Shown: piece by piece, positions 8,413 through 17,159 of the stretch | Layout of the letters: each line of letters opens with the position of its first letter | Numbering within the stretch: position 1 is the stretch's first letter | Source of the DNA: Ruminobacter sp964520475 | Lineage (GTDB): Bacteria; Pseudomonadota; Gammaproteobacteria; Enterobacterales; Succinivibrionaceae | Reading direction: 5' to 3' | DNA length: 64,000 nt | Assembly: GCA_964520475.1 (NCBI GenBank) | Contig: CAZFNS010000008.1 | Span: forward strand, 14,304 to 78,303 | The notes under the pieces: generated by a model | The model's database searches: none | What the model was told of the DNA's origin: nothing | The model's input: the letters and a program-made list of their open reading frames with translations, nothing else | Translations under genes and position numbers: made by a program

Positions 8413-8670
8413 ATGGAACAGCGGCAGACTCTCGAGCAGATGCTCGAACAGATTGACGCACTGGTGAAGACCATGGAGTCCGGCGCCATCCCCCTGTCGG
8501 AACATCTCGCCCTTTTCGAGCGGGGCGTGGGACTCATCAGGAACTGCGAGCAGGCGCTCAGGGAAGCGGAGGGCCGGGTCAGGATCCTGACGGACGGACA
8601 GGCCCTCGCCGACGGGACCGGGACCCCGGATCAGGTCCTGGCCGATTTCAGCCCCGAGCCGCGCGGCTAG
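8413..8670 (+). CDS. xseB: Exodeoxyribonuclease VII small subunit
   Basis: XseB binds XseA to form exonuclease VII, a single-strand-specific DNA exonuclease. The product is 85 residues, mostly helical and acidic, with the family core LEQMLEQIDALVKTMESG, PLSEHLALFERGVGLI and CEQALREAEGRV. The AGGAGG at 8398-8403 is 9 nt from ATG 8413 but only 3 nt from the in-frame GTG 8407, so the ATG is the better start. It leads xseB-ispA-dxs, the same order as in E. coli; xseA is not in the window. Confidence 0.93.
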   Translation: MEQRQTLEQMLEQIDALVKTMESGAIPLSEHLALFERGVGLIRNCEQALREAEGRVRILTDGQALADGTGTPDQVLADFSPEPRG

Positions 8671-8693
8671 CGCTTCCGGCACAGGAGCTCAGG

Positions 8694-8719
8694 GCGGGAC
8701 GCGGCACCCCGCGTCCCGC
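8694..8719. other. Strong hairpin between xseB and ispA
   Basis: Perfect 10-bp inverted repeat GCGGGACGCG (8694-8703) and CGCGTCCCGC (8710-8719) with a 6-nt loop. No T run follows, so it is more likely an mRNA stability or processing element than a terminator. Confidence 0.5.
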
Positions 8720-8732
8720 CGGTGCGTTTGTT

Positions 8733-9623
8733 ATGAATATGAAGTTGGCACTGAAGCAATATCAGGACAGAGTTAACGATCGGCTGCGCCGGGCGGTCGA
8801 AGGCATTCCCCCCGTGGCCGTGAAGCTCAACGAGGCGATGAAATACGGAACCCTGCTCGGCGGCAAGCGGGTGCGGCCCTTCCTCGTTTACGCCACCGCC
8901 GGCTCGCTCGGAGCCGATCTGGCGCTCGCCGACGCCCCCGCGGTCGCCATCGAGTGCATCCACGCCTATTCCCTGATTCACGACGATCTTCCCGCCATGG
9001 ACGACGACGATCTCAGAAGGGGCCGCCCCACGGTTCACAAGGCGTACGGCGAGGCCGCCGGCGTGCTTTCGGGGGACGCGCTCCAGGCTTTCGCCTTCGA
9101 GGTCCTGGCCGGGGCCGAGTTCCCCGCCGACATGCTCGGCAATCAGCTGGAAATGCTGCGGGTCCTCGCGCGGGGCAGCGGCTCCCGGGGCATGTGCGCG
9201 GGGCAGGAACTCGACATCGAGGCGGAGGGCCGCCGGGTCACGCTCGAGGAGCTCGAAAAGGTGCATCGGTACAAGACGGGAGCCCTCATCGAGAGCGCCG
9301 TGGAGCTCGGCCTCCTGTGCGCCCGCTCGGTGAGCGGCGGCGTCCGGGAGGCGTTCCTCCGCTACGCGCGCTGCGCCGGCCTGGCTTTCCAGGTGTGGGA
9401 CGACGTGCTGGACATCATTTCGGACACGGAGACGCTCGGCAAGCCGCAGGGCTCGGATCTGGACGGCGGCAAGAGCACTTATCCCGGGCTGATGGGACTC
9501 GGGAACGCGCAGGCATACGCCCGCTCGCTCGCCGCCGAGGCCGCGGAGGCCCTCGCGGGCCTGCCGCTCGACACCTCGGTGCTCCGGAGCTTCGCGACGT
9601 ACATTGTGGAAAGGGATCACTAG
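8733..9623 (+). CDS. ispA: (2E,6E)-farnesyl diphosphate synthase
   Basis: IspA condenses dimethylallyl diphosphate with two isopentenyl diphosphates to farnesyl diphosphate, the precursor of undecaprenyl and quinone side chains. The 296-residue protein has the first aspartate-rich motif DDLPAMDDDD, the second DDVLDIISD, the substrate-binding GGKRVRP and the lysine motif HRYKTGALI. In-frame ATGs at 8733 and 8739 are both possible; neither has a clear Shine-Dalgarno sequence. It precedes dxs by only 4 nt, coupling the first committed step of the MEP pathway with prenyl elongation. Confidence 0.95.
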   Translation: MNMKLALKQYQDRVNDRLRRAVEGIPPVAVKLNEAMKYGTLLGGKRVRPFLVYATAGSLGADLALADAPAVAIECIHAYSLIHDDLPAMDDDDLRRGRPTVHKAYGEAAGVLSGDALQAFAFEVLAGAEFPADMLGNQLEMLRVLARGSGSRGMCAGQELDIEAEGRRVTLEELEKVHRYKTGALIESAVELGLLCARSVSGGVREAFLRYARCAGLAFQVWDDVLDIISDTETLGKPQGSDLDGGKSTYPGLMGLGNAQAYARSLAAEAAEALAGLPLDTSVLRSFATYIVERDH

Positions 9624-9627
9624 GCAG

Positions 9628-11535
9628 ATGAGCGACGAGAAAGACGCCGGGAAATACGCTTTGCTGAATTCGGTAAATTCCCCGGCGGATCTGAAAAAGC
9701 TTCCCCTGAGCAGCCTCGGGGAACTGGCGGCCGAGCTCAGGGATTTCCTGATCAGCACCGTGAGCAAAACGAGCGGCCATTTCGCCTCCGGGCTCGGCGT
9801 CATCGAGCTCACCGTCGCCCTCCACTACGTCTTCGACGCCCCGGAGGATCAGATCATCTGGGACGTGGGGCACCAGGCTTATCCCCACAAGATCCTCACG
9901 GGCCGGCGGGACCGGCTGCACACCATCCGCCAGAAGGGCGGGCTCCATCCCTTCCTGTGGCGGGACGAAAGCGAATACGACGTCTTTTCCACCGGGCACG
10001 CGAGCACCTCGATAAGCGAGGCGCTGGGGCTCGCCATCGCCGACCGTCTCCTGAAAAGGAACCGCCACGTCGTCGCGGTGCTCGGCGACGGCGCCCTCAC
10101 CGGCGGCGTGGCCTTCGAGGCCCTCAATCACGCGGGCGATCTCCTCGAGAACATGCTGCTTATCCTCAACGACAACGAAATGAGCATATCCGGCAGCGTC
10201 GGCAGCATCTCCCGGCACCTCGCCATGTGGCTTTCCTCCCCGTCGTACAACAACATCGTGCAGAGCGGGCGCCGCACCCTGGACGCCGTCCCCAAGATCA
10301 AGGAACTGATGGACCGGGCGCACGAGCACATCAAGGGCATGATCATGCCCGGGACGCTGTTCGAGGAATTCGGGTTCAATTACGTGGGCCCCTTCGACGG
10401 GCACGACATCGGGACGCTCGTCGCGGCGCTGCAGAACTTAAAGCAGGTCAAAGGGCCGCGGATCATGCACGTGCGCACGGTGAAGGGCAAGGGCTACCGG
10501 CCCGCCGAGGTCGACCCGACGGCCTATCACGGCGTGCCCAAGTTCGAGGTGCCGGTGGGCGTGGACGCGGATCCCGCCAAAAAGCGCGGCACCTTCGACG
10601 AAAATTTCGGGAACTGGCTGGTTTACGCGGCCGAGCGCGACGAAAGGCTCGTCGGGATCACCCCCGCGATGTGCGCCGGCTCGGGCATGGGCGAGTTTTC
10701 GCGCCGGTTCCCCGACCGGTTCTTCGACACGGCCATCGCCGAGCAGCACGCCGTGCTGCTGTCGAGCGGGCTGGCCGCGGGCGGGCTGCATCCGGTGGCG
10801 TGCGTTTACTCCACCTTCCTGCAGCGGGCTTACGACCAGATCATCCACGACCTGGCCATCCAGAACCTGCCGGTGGTGCTGGCCATCGACCGCGCCGGGA
10901 TCGTGGGCCCGGACGGCCCGACGCACCAGGGCGTTTTCGACATCGCCTACGTCAGATCGGTGCCGAACATGACGCTGATGGCGCCGCGGTCCCTCGGGAT
11001 GCAGTGGAAGATGCTCAACACGGCTCTCGCGTGCGGGCGGCCGGCCGCCGTGCGGTACCCGCGCGGCCCGGGCGAGCCCGGCGACCTCGTCCGCGACGGG
11101 TCGGTCGTGGAGATCGGCCGGGGCGAGATCCTCAGAAAAGGCCGGGACGTCTGCTTCATGGTCTGGGGGCCCCTGGTCGGCGACGTGCTGCGCGCCGCGG
11201 AAGAGGAGGGCTTCGGCTGCACCGTCGCCGACATGCGCTTCGTCAAGCCCCTCGACGAGGAGCTCATTCTCGCCATGGCGCGGGAGCACGACGTCATCGT
11301 CACCCTCGAGGACGGGGTCGTGCGGGGCGGCGTCGGCGAGGAGGTCGGCCGGATCGTCCAGGAGAACTTCATAACCTGTCCCGTCCTCTGCGTTGGGATC
11401 CCGGACGAGTTCGCCGAGCAGGCGTCGCCCGCCGAGATCTACGAGCTGTACGGCATGACCGGCCGGCAGGTCATACGGCGGGGCAGGGAGTTTTACGAGA
11501 AATACCGGGCCCTGCGGGAGCGGGGCGGGGCCTGA
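9628..11535 (+). CDS. dxs: 1-deoxy-D-xylulose-5-phosphate synthase
   Basis: Dxs joins pyruvate and glyceraldehyde 3-phosphate to DXP using thiamine diphosphate and Mg2+; it is the entry enzyme of the MEP isoprenoid pathway. From ATG 9628 the protein has 635 residues (E. coli 620). The ThDP/Mg motif is GDGALTGGVAFEALN ending in NDN. SKTSGHFASGLG holds the active-site His, and the transketolase-like pyrimidine domain has DRAGIVGPDGPTHQG. A TTG at 9604 inside ispA is in frame, but the ATG 4 nt after the ispA stop is more natural. Confidence 0.95.
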   Translation: MSDEKDAGKYALLNSVNSPADLKKLPLSSLGELAAELRDFLISTVSKTSGHFASGLGVIELTVALHYVFDAPEDQIIWDVGHQAYPHKILTGRRDRLHTIRQKGGLHPFLWRDESEYDVFSTGHASTSISEALGLAIADRLLKRNRHVVAVLGDGALTGGVAFEALNHAGDLLENMLLILNDNEMSISGSVGSISRHLAMWLSSPSYNNIVQSGRRTLDAVPKIKELMDRAHEHIKGMIMPGTLFEEFGFNYVGPFDGHDIGTLVAALQNLKQVKGPRIMHVRTVKGKGYRPAEVDPTAYHGVPKFEVPVGVDADPAKKRGTFDENFGNWLVYAAERDERLVGITPAMCAGSGMGEFSRRFPDRFFDTAIAEQHAVLLSSGLAAGGLHPVACVYSTFLQRAYDQIIHDLAIQNLPVVLAIDRAGIVGPDGPTHQGVFDIAYVRSVPNMTLMAPRSLGMQWKMLNTALACGRPAAVRYPRGPGEPGDLVRDGSVVEIGRGEILRKGRDVCFMVWGPLVGDVLRAAEEEGFGCTVADMRFVKPLDEELILAMAREHDVIVTLEDGVVRGGVGEEVGRIVQENFITCPVLCVGIPDEFAEQASPAEIYELYGMTGRQVIRRGREFYEKYRALRERGGA

Positions 11536-11597
11536 CCCCGTTTTCCCGGGAGGGGCGCGCGGTCCCCCGCGGCGCCGCCGGCATCGGAGGAGTGCAA

Positions 11598-12086
11598 ATG
11601 CCATCATTCGACATAGTTTCCGAACTGCAGATGAACGAGGTCCGCAACGCGGTGGACAACGCCTCCCGCGAAATCGGGAGCCGCTTTGATTTCAGGGGCG
11701 TCGAGGCGGAGTTCTCCCTCGACGAGAAGGAGAAGCGGATCAGGCTCGGGGCCGACGCGGATTTCCGGATCAGGCAGATGAACGACATCCTGCGCGACAA
11801 AATGTCGAAACGCAACATCGACCCCGCGGCGCTGGATTTCGGGGAGCCGGAGCCGTCCGGGAAGAGATGCCTCGAAACCGTGCGGCTCAAGAGCGGCATC
11901 GACCAGCCTACGGCCAGGAAGCTGGTCAAACTCGTCAAGGACTCGAAAATCAAGGTGACCGCCCAGATCCAGGGCGACGCGGTCCGGGTGACGGGCAAGA
12001 AGAGGGACGACCTGCAGGCGGTCATCGCCCTGGTCAGGGGCGCGGATCTCGGGCAGCCCTTCCAGTTCAACAATTTCAGGGACTGA
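11598..12086 (+). CDS. yajQ: YajQ family cyclic-di-GMP-binding / nucleotide-binding protein
   Basis: The 162-residue protein begins MPSFDIVSELQMNEVRNAVD and ends FQFNNFRD, both family signatures. YajQ folds as two ferredoxin-like domains; homologues bind cyclic-di-GMP in Xanthomonas and nucleic acid or tRNA in E. coli. GGAGG at 11586-11590 is well placed for ATG 11598. It follows dxs by 62 nt and precedes ampG by 19 nt. In E. coli yajQ sits near panE and thiI, so this stretch keeps the same neighbourhood in condensed form. Confidence 0.93.
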   Translation: MPSFDIVSELQMNEVRNAVDNASREIGSRFDFRGVEAEFSLDEKEKRIRLGADADFRIRQMNDILRDKMSKRNIDPAALDFGEPEPSGKRCLETVRLKSGIDQPTARKLVKLVKDSKIKVTAQIQGDAVRVTGKKRDDLQAVIALVRGADLGQPFQFNNFRD

Positions 12087-12105
12087 CGCCGGCTACGGGG
12101 CTTAA

Positions 12106-13527
12106 ATGAACGGGACCGCACTGCCGGCGGGGGACGAGAGCGTCTGGCGCCGGATCTTCTCCGTCAAAATGCTGATCTGCACGGGGCTGGGCTTCAGTTC
12201 CGGGCTGCCCCTCTATCTCCTGCTCAATCTGGTGTCGGCGTGGCTGCGCGACAGCGGGGCCGATCTCAGGACCATCGGCCTGTTCTCCGTATGCAGTTTC
12301 CCGTACGTGTGGAAGTTCCTCTGGTCCCCGCTCCTCGACCGCTACAGCCCGCTCGGGCTTGGGCGGCGCCGCGGCTGGATGATCCTGACCCAGCTGGCCC
12401 TGTTCCTGACGATGGGCTCCATGGGCTTTTTCTCGCCGGGCGACGAAGAGCCGATCCTGAGTCTGGGCGGGGGCCCGGCCCTCCGGCAGATCCACGCGGT
12501 GATGGCGCTCTGCTTCCTCGTTTCCCTGTTCTCGGCCACCCAGGACATCGCCCTCGACGCCTACCGGCGCGAAATCCTCGACGACGCCGAGCTCGGCCTC
12601 GGCAATTCGATATTCATCAACGCCTACCGGCTCGCCGGCCTCGTGCCCGGGGCCCTGTCGCTGTACCTGAGCGACATCCTGCCCTGGAGTCTCGTGTTCG
12701 TAATCACCGCCGCGTTCATGTCGGCGGGAGTCGTCACCTCGTTCCTCGTGAGCGAGCCGGAGCGGGGAACTCCGCCGCGGACGCTCCGGGAGTCGGTGGT
12801 CGAGCCTTTCGCCGATTTCGTGCGGCGCCGCGGGATCCCGGGCTTCGCCGGCATGATCGTCTTCATTTTTCTGTACAAATTCGGCGACAGCATGGCCACG
12901 GCCCTGTCCACGCCCTTCTACATGGACATGGGCTACACGAGGACCCAGATCGGCCTGGTGAACAAGATGGTGGGGCTGTGGGCGATGGTCGCGGGCAGCA
13001 TCGCCGGCGGGATCATCATGCTCAGGATCGGCATCAACCGGGCGCTGTGGCTGTTCGGGGTGGGGCAGATCGTCACCATCCTGGGATTCGTCGCGATCGC
13101 CCACGTCTGGAAGAACCAGGCCGAGTTCGCCGGCCTGCTGCTCGCGGCGGACAGCCTCGTCGCCGGGATCACCGGCTTCAATCCCGGCGCCGCGGCCGCG
13201 TTCAGTTTCCCGAGCGTGACCCTGCTTTCCCTGGTCGTGGGGGGCGAATGCCTCGGGGCGGGGCTCGGCACGGCGTGCTTCGTCGCGTACATGTGCCGGG
13301 AGACGGGCGGGAAGCACGTCGCCACGCAGCTCGCCCTCCTCACCGCGCTCGCGGCCGTGCCGCGCACGGTGTGCAACGCCACGACCGGCTACATCATCGA
13401 GGCGGCGGGGTACGAGAATTTCTTCGTCATCTGCTACGCCCTGGCGATTCCCGGCATGCTGATGCTGCTCTACGTCGCCCCGTACGGCGGGGACGGCGCC
13501 GGGGAACGGGAGCCGGCCGGCGGCTGA
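12106..13527 (+). CDS. ampG: AmpG-type muropeptide permease (MFS)
   Basis: AmpG imports GlcNAc-anhydroMurNAc peptides released during wall turnover, feeding recycling and beta-lactamase induction. The 473-residue protein has about 12 to 14 hydrophobic segments. The N-terminal half contains GLGFSSGLPLYLL and the family motif FSATQDIALDAYRRE; the second half has FLYKFGDSMATAL and MGYTRTQIG. Length and motifs fit AmpG (491 residues in E. coli) rather than a generic sugar transporter. It follows yajQ closely on the same strand and is the last gene before the nqr operon. Confidence 0.9.
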   Translation: MNGTALPAGDESVWRRIFSVKMLICTGLGFSSGLPLYLLLNLVSAWLRDSGADLRTIGLFSVCSFPYVWKFLWSPLLDRYSPLGLGRRRGWMILTQLALFLTMGSMGFFSPGDEEPILSLGGGPALRQIHAVMALCFLVSLFSATQDIALDAYRREILDDAELGLGNSIFINAYRLAGLVPGALSLYLSDILPWSLVFVITAAFMSAGVVTSFLVSEPERGTPPRTLRESVVEPFADFVRRRGIPGFAGMIVFIFLYKFGDSMATALSTPFYMDMGYTRTQIGLVNKMVGLWAMVAGSIAGGIIMLRIGINRALWLFGVGQIVTILGFVAIAHVWKNQAEFAGLLLAADSLVAGITGFNPGAAAAFSFPSVTLLSLVVGGECLGAGLGTACFVAYMCRETGGKHVATQLALLTALAAVPRTVCNATTGYIIEAAGYENFFVICYALAIPGMLMLLYVAPYGGDGAGEREPAGG

Positions 13528-13545
13528 TCCGCCCCGCGGGGCGGA
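13528..13545. other. Short palindromic hairpin after ampG
   Basis: TCCGCCCC (13528-13535) is the reverse complement of GGGGCGGA (13538-13545) directly after the ampG stop. No T run follows, so termination would be weak. Confidence 0.4.
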
Positions 13546-13602
13546 GAATGTCACATATTGCAATCGTCCCCGGCGGTAAAAATCTAAATCGGATCGGCTT
13601 TA

Positions 13603-13611
13603 TGCTAAACT
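13603..13611 (+). promoter_or_regulatory. Probable extended -10 promoter of the nqr operon
   Basis: TGCTAAACT fits the TGN-extended -10 pattern (TAAACT at 13606-13611). The -35 is weak. It lies 115 nt before the nqrA start in the only noncoding spacer ahead of the operon. Confidence 0.5.
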
Positions 13612-13726
13612 GTCAGATGATTCCGACGGTCACGTCTTTTCGGCGAAAAGACGGGGGATCGCGGTTGTCGGGTCTGTCACGCGCAGACATAGAGCTTTCT
13701 TCAGCAGTTTATTCTTCGGAAACACC

Positions 13727-15079
13727 ATGATAAATATCAAGAAAGGACTGGATATTCCCATCAGCGGCAAGCCGGAAAACGTGATAAACGCCAGCGCCAA
13801 CGCCGTGAGGCACGCGGCCGTGCTGGGCACGGATTTTCCCGGGCTCAAGCCGTCCATGCAGGTGGAGGTCGGCGACGTCGTCGACAAGGGTCAGACCCTT
13901 TTCACGGATAAGAAAAATCCCGGGGTCTGCTACACCTCCCCCGTTCCCGGCAGGGTGGCGGCGGTGAACCGCGGCGAGAGAAGGGCTTTCCAGTCGGTAG
14001 TCATAGAATTGGATTCTGCTATCGTGGGTAGCAGGAAGTTCAACGCCTATCCCGCCGAAAACCTCAGCGAGCTGGGCAGGGACGCCGTGGCCGGGCAGTT
14101 GATCGAGTCCGGGGCCTGGGTTTCCTTCAGGACCCGTCCCTACAGCAAGACCCCCGCTCCCGGCTCCGTTCCGGAGCACATCTTCGTGACGGCCATGGAC
14201 ACCAACCCCCTCGCCGGCGATCCCAAGGTGATAATCAGCAGCCACGCCAAGGATTTCTGCGACGGCCTCGACGTGCTCAGCGTCCTGACCGACGGCAACG
14301 TGTACGTGTGCAAGGGCGAGTCCTCGCTTCCCGCCGATTACCGCTCCCCGCGGATCCAGGAAAAGATCTTCGTCGGCAAGCACCCGGCCGGTCTCGCCGG
14401 AACCCACATCCACTTCACGCACCGGGCCTCCGAGGAGCACGTGATGTGGTCCGTGGGCTACCAGGACGTCATCGCCATCGGCCATCTGTTCAGGACGGGC
14501 GACATCTACAGCGAAAGAATCGTCAGCCTGGCCGGACCGAACGTGTCGAACCCGCGCCTCGTCAGGACGGTGCGCGGCGCGTGCGTCTCCGAGCTCGTCA
14601 GAAACGAGCTCGCCGGCTCGAACTACCGGGTGATCGCCGGATCGGTGCTGAACGGCAACACCGCCGCGGGGCCGTTCGATTACCTGGGCCGGTTCCACCA
14701 GCAGATCAGCGTGATCCCCGAGGGGAACCGCCGCGAGTTCCTGGGCTGGGTCATGCCGGGATTCGCGAAGCACTCCGTCACCAGGACCCTGGCGAGCAGC
14801 TTCTTCCCGCCGCGCGACTTCGAAATCACCACCGCCGTGAACGGCGGCTCCCGGGCCATGGTGCCGATCGGCTCGTACGACAAGGTCATGCCTCTCGACA
14901 TCATCCCGGCGATGCTGCTCAGGGCCATCGAAATCGGCGACACCGACACGGCCAGGCTGCTCGGGTGCATGGAGCTCGACGAGGAGGATCTCGCCCTGTG
15001 CACCTACGTGTGCCCGGGCAAGACCGACTACGGCCGGCTGCTCAGGAAGTGTCTGACCAAGATTGAGCTTGAGGGGTAA
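13727..15079 (+). CDS. nqrA: Na+-translocating NADH:quinone reductase subunit A
   Basis: NqrA is the cytoplasmic peripheral subunit next to NqrB and forms part of the ubiquinone-binding end of the sodium-pumping NADH dehydrogenase. The 450-residue product begins MINIKKGLDIPISG, the family start, and contains the barrel-sandwich motif CYTSPVPGRV and the HIHFTHRASEEHV region. No membrane helix is visible, as expected. It opens the nqrABCDEF operon with very short spacings (nqrB starts 3 nt after the stop). Confidence 0.96.
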   Translation: MINIKKGLDIPISGKPENVINASANAVRHAAVLGTDFPGLKPSMQVEVGDVVDKGQTLFTDKKNPGVCYTSPVPGRVAAVNRGERRAFQSVVIELDSAIVGSRKFNAYPAENLSELGRDAVAGQLIESGAWVSFRTRPYSKTPAPGSVPEHIFVTAMDTNPLAGDPKVIISSHAKDFCDGLDVLSVLTDGNVYVCKGESSLPADYRSPRIQEKIFVGKHPAGLAGTHIHFTHRASEEHVMWSVGYQDVIAIGHLFRTGDIYSERIVSLAGPNVSNPRLVRTVRGACVSELVRNELAGSNYRVIAGSVLNGNTAAGPFDYLGRFHQQISVIPEGNRREFLGWVMPGFAKHSVTRTLASSFFPPRDFEITTAVNGGSRAMVPIGSYDKVMPLDIIPAMLLRAIEIGDTDTARLLGCMELDEEDLALCTYVCPGKTDYGRLLRKCLTKIELEG

Positions 15080-15082
15080 CAG

Positions 15083-16342
15083 ATGATCCTTAAAATTTTA
15101 AACATGCTTGAACCCCTGTTCTCCAAGGGCGGCAGGCTCGAGACGCTGAGTCCTCTGTTCGAGGGCGTCTCGACTTTCTTGTACACACCCGGCACGGTGA
15201 CCCGCAACACCACCACCCACGTGCGCGACTTCCTCGATTTCAAGCGCATGATGATCATGGTGTTCTTCGCCGTGTTCCCCGCCATGTTCTGGGGCTGGTA
15301 CAATATCGGCAGCCAGACCGTGAGCGCCTTCGCCTCGAGCCCCGAGCTGGCTGCGCAGGCCCTGAAGCAGTTCGAGCTGCTCGGGCCCGACTGGCATTTC
15401 GCCCTGGTGAAGCTGCTCGGCGGATCGCTCGGCGCCGACGCCGGGTTCTACAGCCGGATGCTGATCGGCGCGGTCTTTTTCCTGCCGGTCTACGCCGTCT
15501 CCTTCGGGGTGGGCGCCTTCTGGGAGATCCTGTTCTGCATAATCCGCAAGCACGAGGTTAACGAGGGTCTGTTCGTGACCTCGCTGTTCTTCGCCCTGAT
15601 CCTGCCCCCGACGATCCCGCTGTGGCAGGTCGCCCTCGGCATTTCCTTCGGCGTCATCATCGGCAAGGAGGTGTTCGGCGGCACCGGGCGCAACTTCATG
15701 AACCCGGCCCTCGTCGGCCGCGCGTTCCTGTTCTTCGCGTACCCCGCCCAGATTACCGGCGACTCCGTGTGGGTGCCGGTGGACGGCTTCACCGGGCCGA
15801 CCGCCCTCAGCTACTACGCCAAGAACGGGTCTCTGCCGGTCAGCCAGCTCGACGCGTTCCTCGGCAACCTGCCCGGCTGCATGGGCGAGGGTTCCACGCT
15901 GTGCATCTTCATCGGCGGCATCGCCCTGCTGATCATGGGCATCTCCTCGCTGCGCGTGGTGCTCGGCGGCTTCATCGGCCTCGCGGCCATGACCATGATC
16001 TGCAACTTCATCGCCTCCCCGGACTCGGCGAACCTGATGCTCAACATGCACATCACCGAGCATATCGTCCTCGGCGGCTTCGCGTTCGGCATCTTCTTCA
16101 TGGCCACCGACCCGGTTTCGTCCGCCTTCACCGGCCCGGGCAAGTGGGCGTTCGGCGTGCTCATCGGCGTGATGGTCGTGCTGATCCGCGTGCTGAACCC
16201 CGCCTATCCGGAAGGCGTGATGCTGGCGATCCTGTTCGCCAACTGCTGGGCGCCGCTGTTCGACTACTGCGTGTCCCAGTTCAACATCAACCGCCGCCGG
16301 CACGCCGCCGCGCCTAAATTAGTAAAGGGGAGGGTAATTTAA
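15083..16342 (+). CDS. nqrB: Na+-translocating NADH:quinone reductase subunit B
   Basis: NqrB is the main membrane subunit. It carries covalent FMN and riboflavin and contains the sodium path. The 419-residue product has about ten hydrophobic segments. The FMN-accepting threonine is expected at Thr240 in DGFTGPTALS, matching Thr236 of Vibrio cholerae. The residue before it is Pro where the usual ApbE acceptor motif is D-x-x-S/T-G-A-T/S, so this site is altered. GKEVFGGTGRNFMNPALVG and the N-terminal TTTHVRDFLDFKRMM match the family. The gene is followed 1 nt later by nqrC. Confidence 0.96.
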   Translation: MILKILNMLEPLFSKGGRLETLSPLFEGVSTFLYTPGTVTRNTTTHVRDFLDFKRMMIMVFFAVFPAMFWGWYNIGSQTVSAFASSPELAAQALKQFELLGPDWHFALVKLLGGSLGADAGFYSRMLIGAVFFLPVYAVSFGVGAFWEILFCIIRKHEVNEGLFVTSLFFALILPPTIPLWQVALGISFGVIIGKEVFGGTGRNFMNPALVGRAFLFFAYPAQITGDSVWVPVDGFTGPTALSYYAKNGSLPVSQLDAFLGNLPGCMGEGSTLCIFIGGIALLIMGISSLRVVLGGFIGLAAMTMICNFIASPDSANLMLNMHITEHIVLGGFAFGIFFMATDPVSSAFTGPGKWAFGVLIGVMVVLIRVLNPAYPEGVMLAILFANCWAPLFDYCVSQFNINRRRHAAAPKLVKGRVI

Positions 16343-16343
16343 G

Positions 16344-17159
16344 ATGGTTAAACAAGACAGCGCGATCCGGACGTTCGCCGTGATAGGCGTGCTGTGCTTC
16401 GTCTGCTCGGTCCTTGTTTGTCTGACGGTGGTCGTGCTCAAACCTCTCCAAGACCGGCAGATAAACTCCGACCGCGAAAAGAGCGTTCTGGAAGCCGCCG
16501 GCATCGACATCGGCGACGGGGACATTTCCGAGATCTTCCACAAGAGCGTGAACGCCCGGCTGCTCAACCTGGACACCGGCAAATTCGTGGACTCCGCCGA
16601 TCTCAGGGAGATCGCGCAGTGCCCCGCGGACAAATCGGAATCGGACTGCGCCGGCTCCTACAACTTCGTCTCCGAGTCCAAGCTCGAGGCGAGGAACCGG
16701 GAGATCGAGCCCGCGAGCGACTACGCGGGCATCAAGGTCCGCGCCGCCTACATGCCCGTGTACTTCGTGCGGAACGGGGACGGGGCGCTCACCCGGGTGG
16801 TGCTCCCGTTCTACGGCCAGGGCCTCTGGTCGACCATGTACGGCTACCTGGCCGTGGGCGTTGACGGCTCCACCATCGAGGGCCTGAAATACTACAACCA
16901 GGGCGAGACCGCCGGTCTCGGCGCCGAGGTCACCAATCCGGCCTACACCGTCAAGTGGATCGCCAAAAAGCTCTACGGCGACGACGGGGTCTACCGGTTC
17001 GCGGTCAAAAAGCGCGCCGACGGCAACGATCCTTACCAGGTCGACGGCATTTCCGGCGCCACGCTGACGAGCGACGGCGTGAACGCCTCGGTCAGGTACT
17101 GGTTCGAGATCGTCTACGCCGATTTCCTCAAGAAAGTCAAGAACAGGGAGGTGCAGTGA
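16344..17159 (+). CDS. nqrC: Na+-translocating NADH:quinone reductase subunit C
   Basis: NqrC carries the second covalent FMN in its periplasmic domain. The 271-residue product has one N-terminal membrane helix (FAVIGVLCFVCSVLVCL) and a canonical acceptor site DGISGATLTS with Thr240, matching V. cholerae Thr225. GLWSTMYGYLAV and GAEVTNPAY are family motifs. The stop TGA overlaps the nqrD ATG by one base (TGATG), so translation is coupled. Confidence 0.96.
   Translation: MVKQDSAIRTFAVIGVLCFVCSVLVCLTVVVLKPLQDRQINSDREKSVLEAAGIDIGDGDISEIFHKSVNARLLNLDTGKFVDSADLREIAQCPADKSESDCAGSYNFVSESKLEARNREIEPASDYAGIKVRAAYMPVYFVRNGDGALTRVVLPFYGQGLWSTMYGYLAVGVDGSTIEGLKYYNQGETAGLGAEVTNPAYTVKWIAKKLYGDDGVYRFAVKKRADGNDPYQVDGISGATLTSDGVNASVRYWFEIVYADFLKKVKNREVQ

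Noticed and set aside
9957..11597. Long open frame in another register through dxs that joins yajQ
   Set aside because: Arg/Gly/Pro-rich low-information sequence over the conserved Dxs frame; only the yajQ part from 11598 is real.
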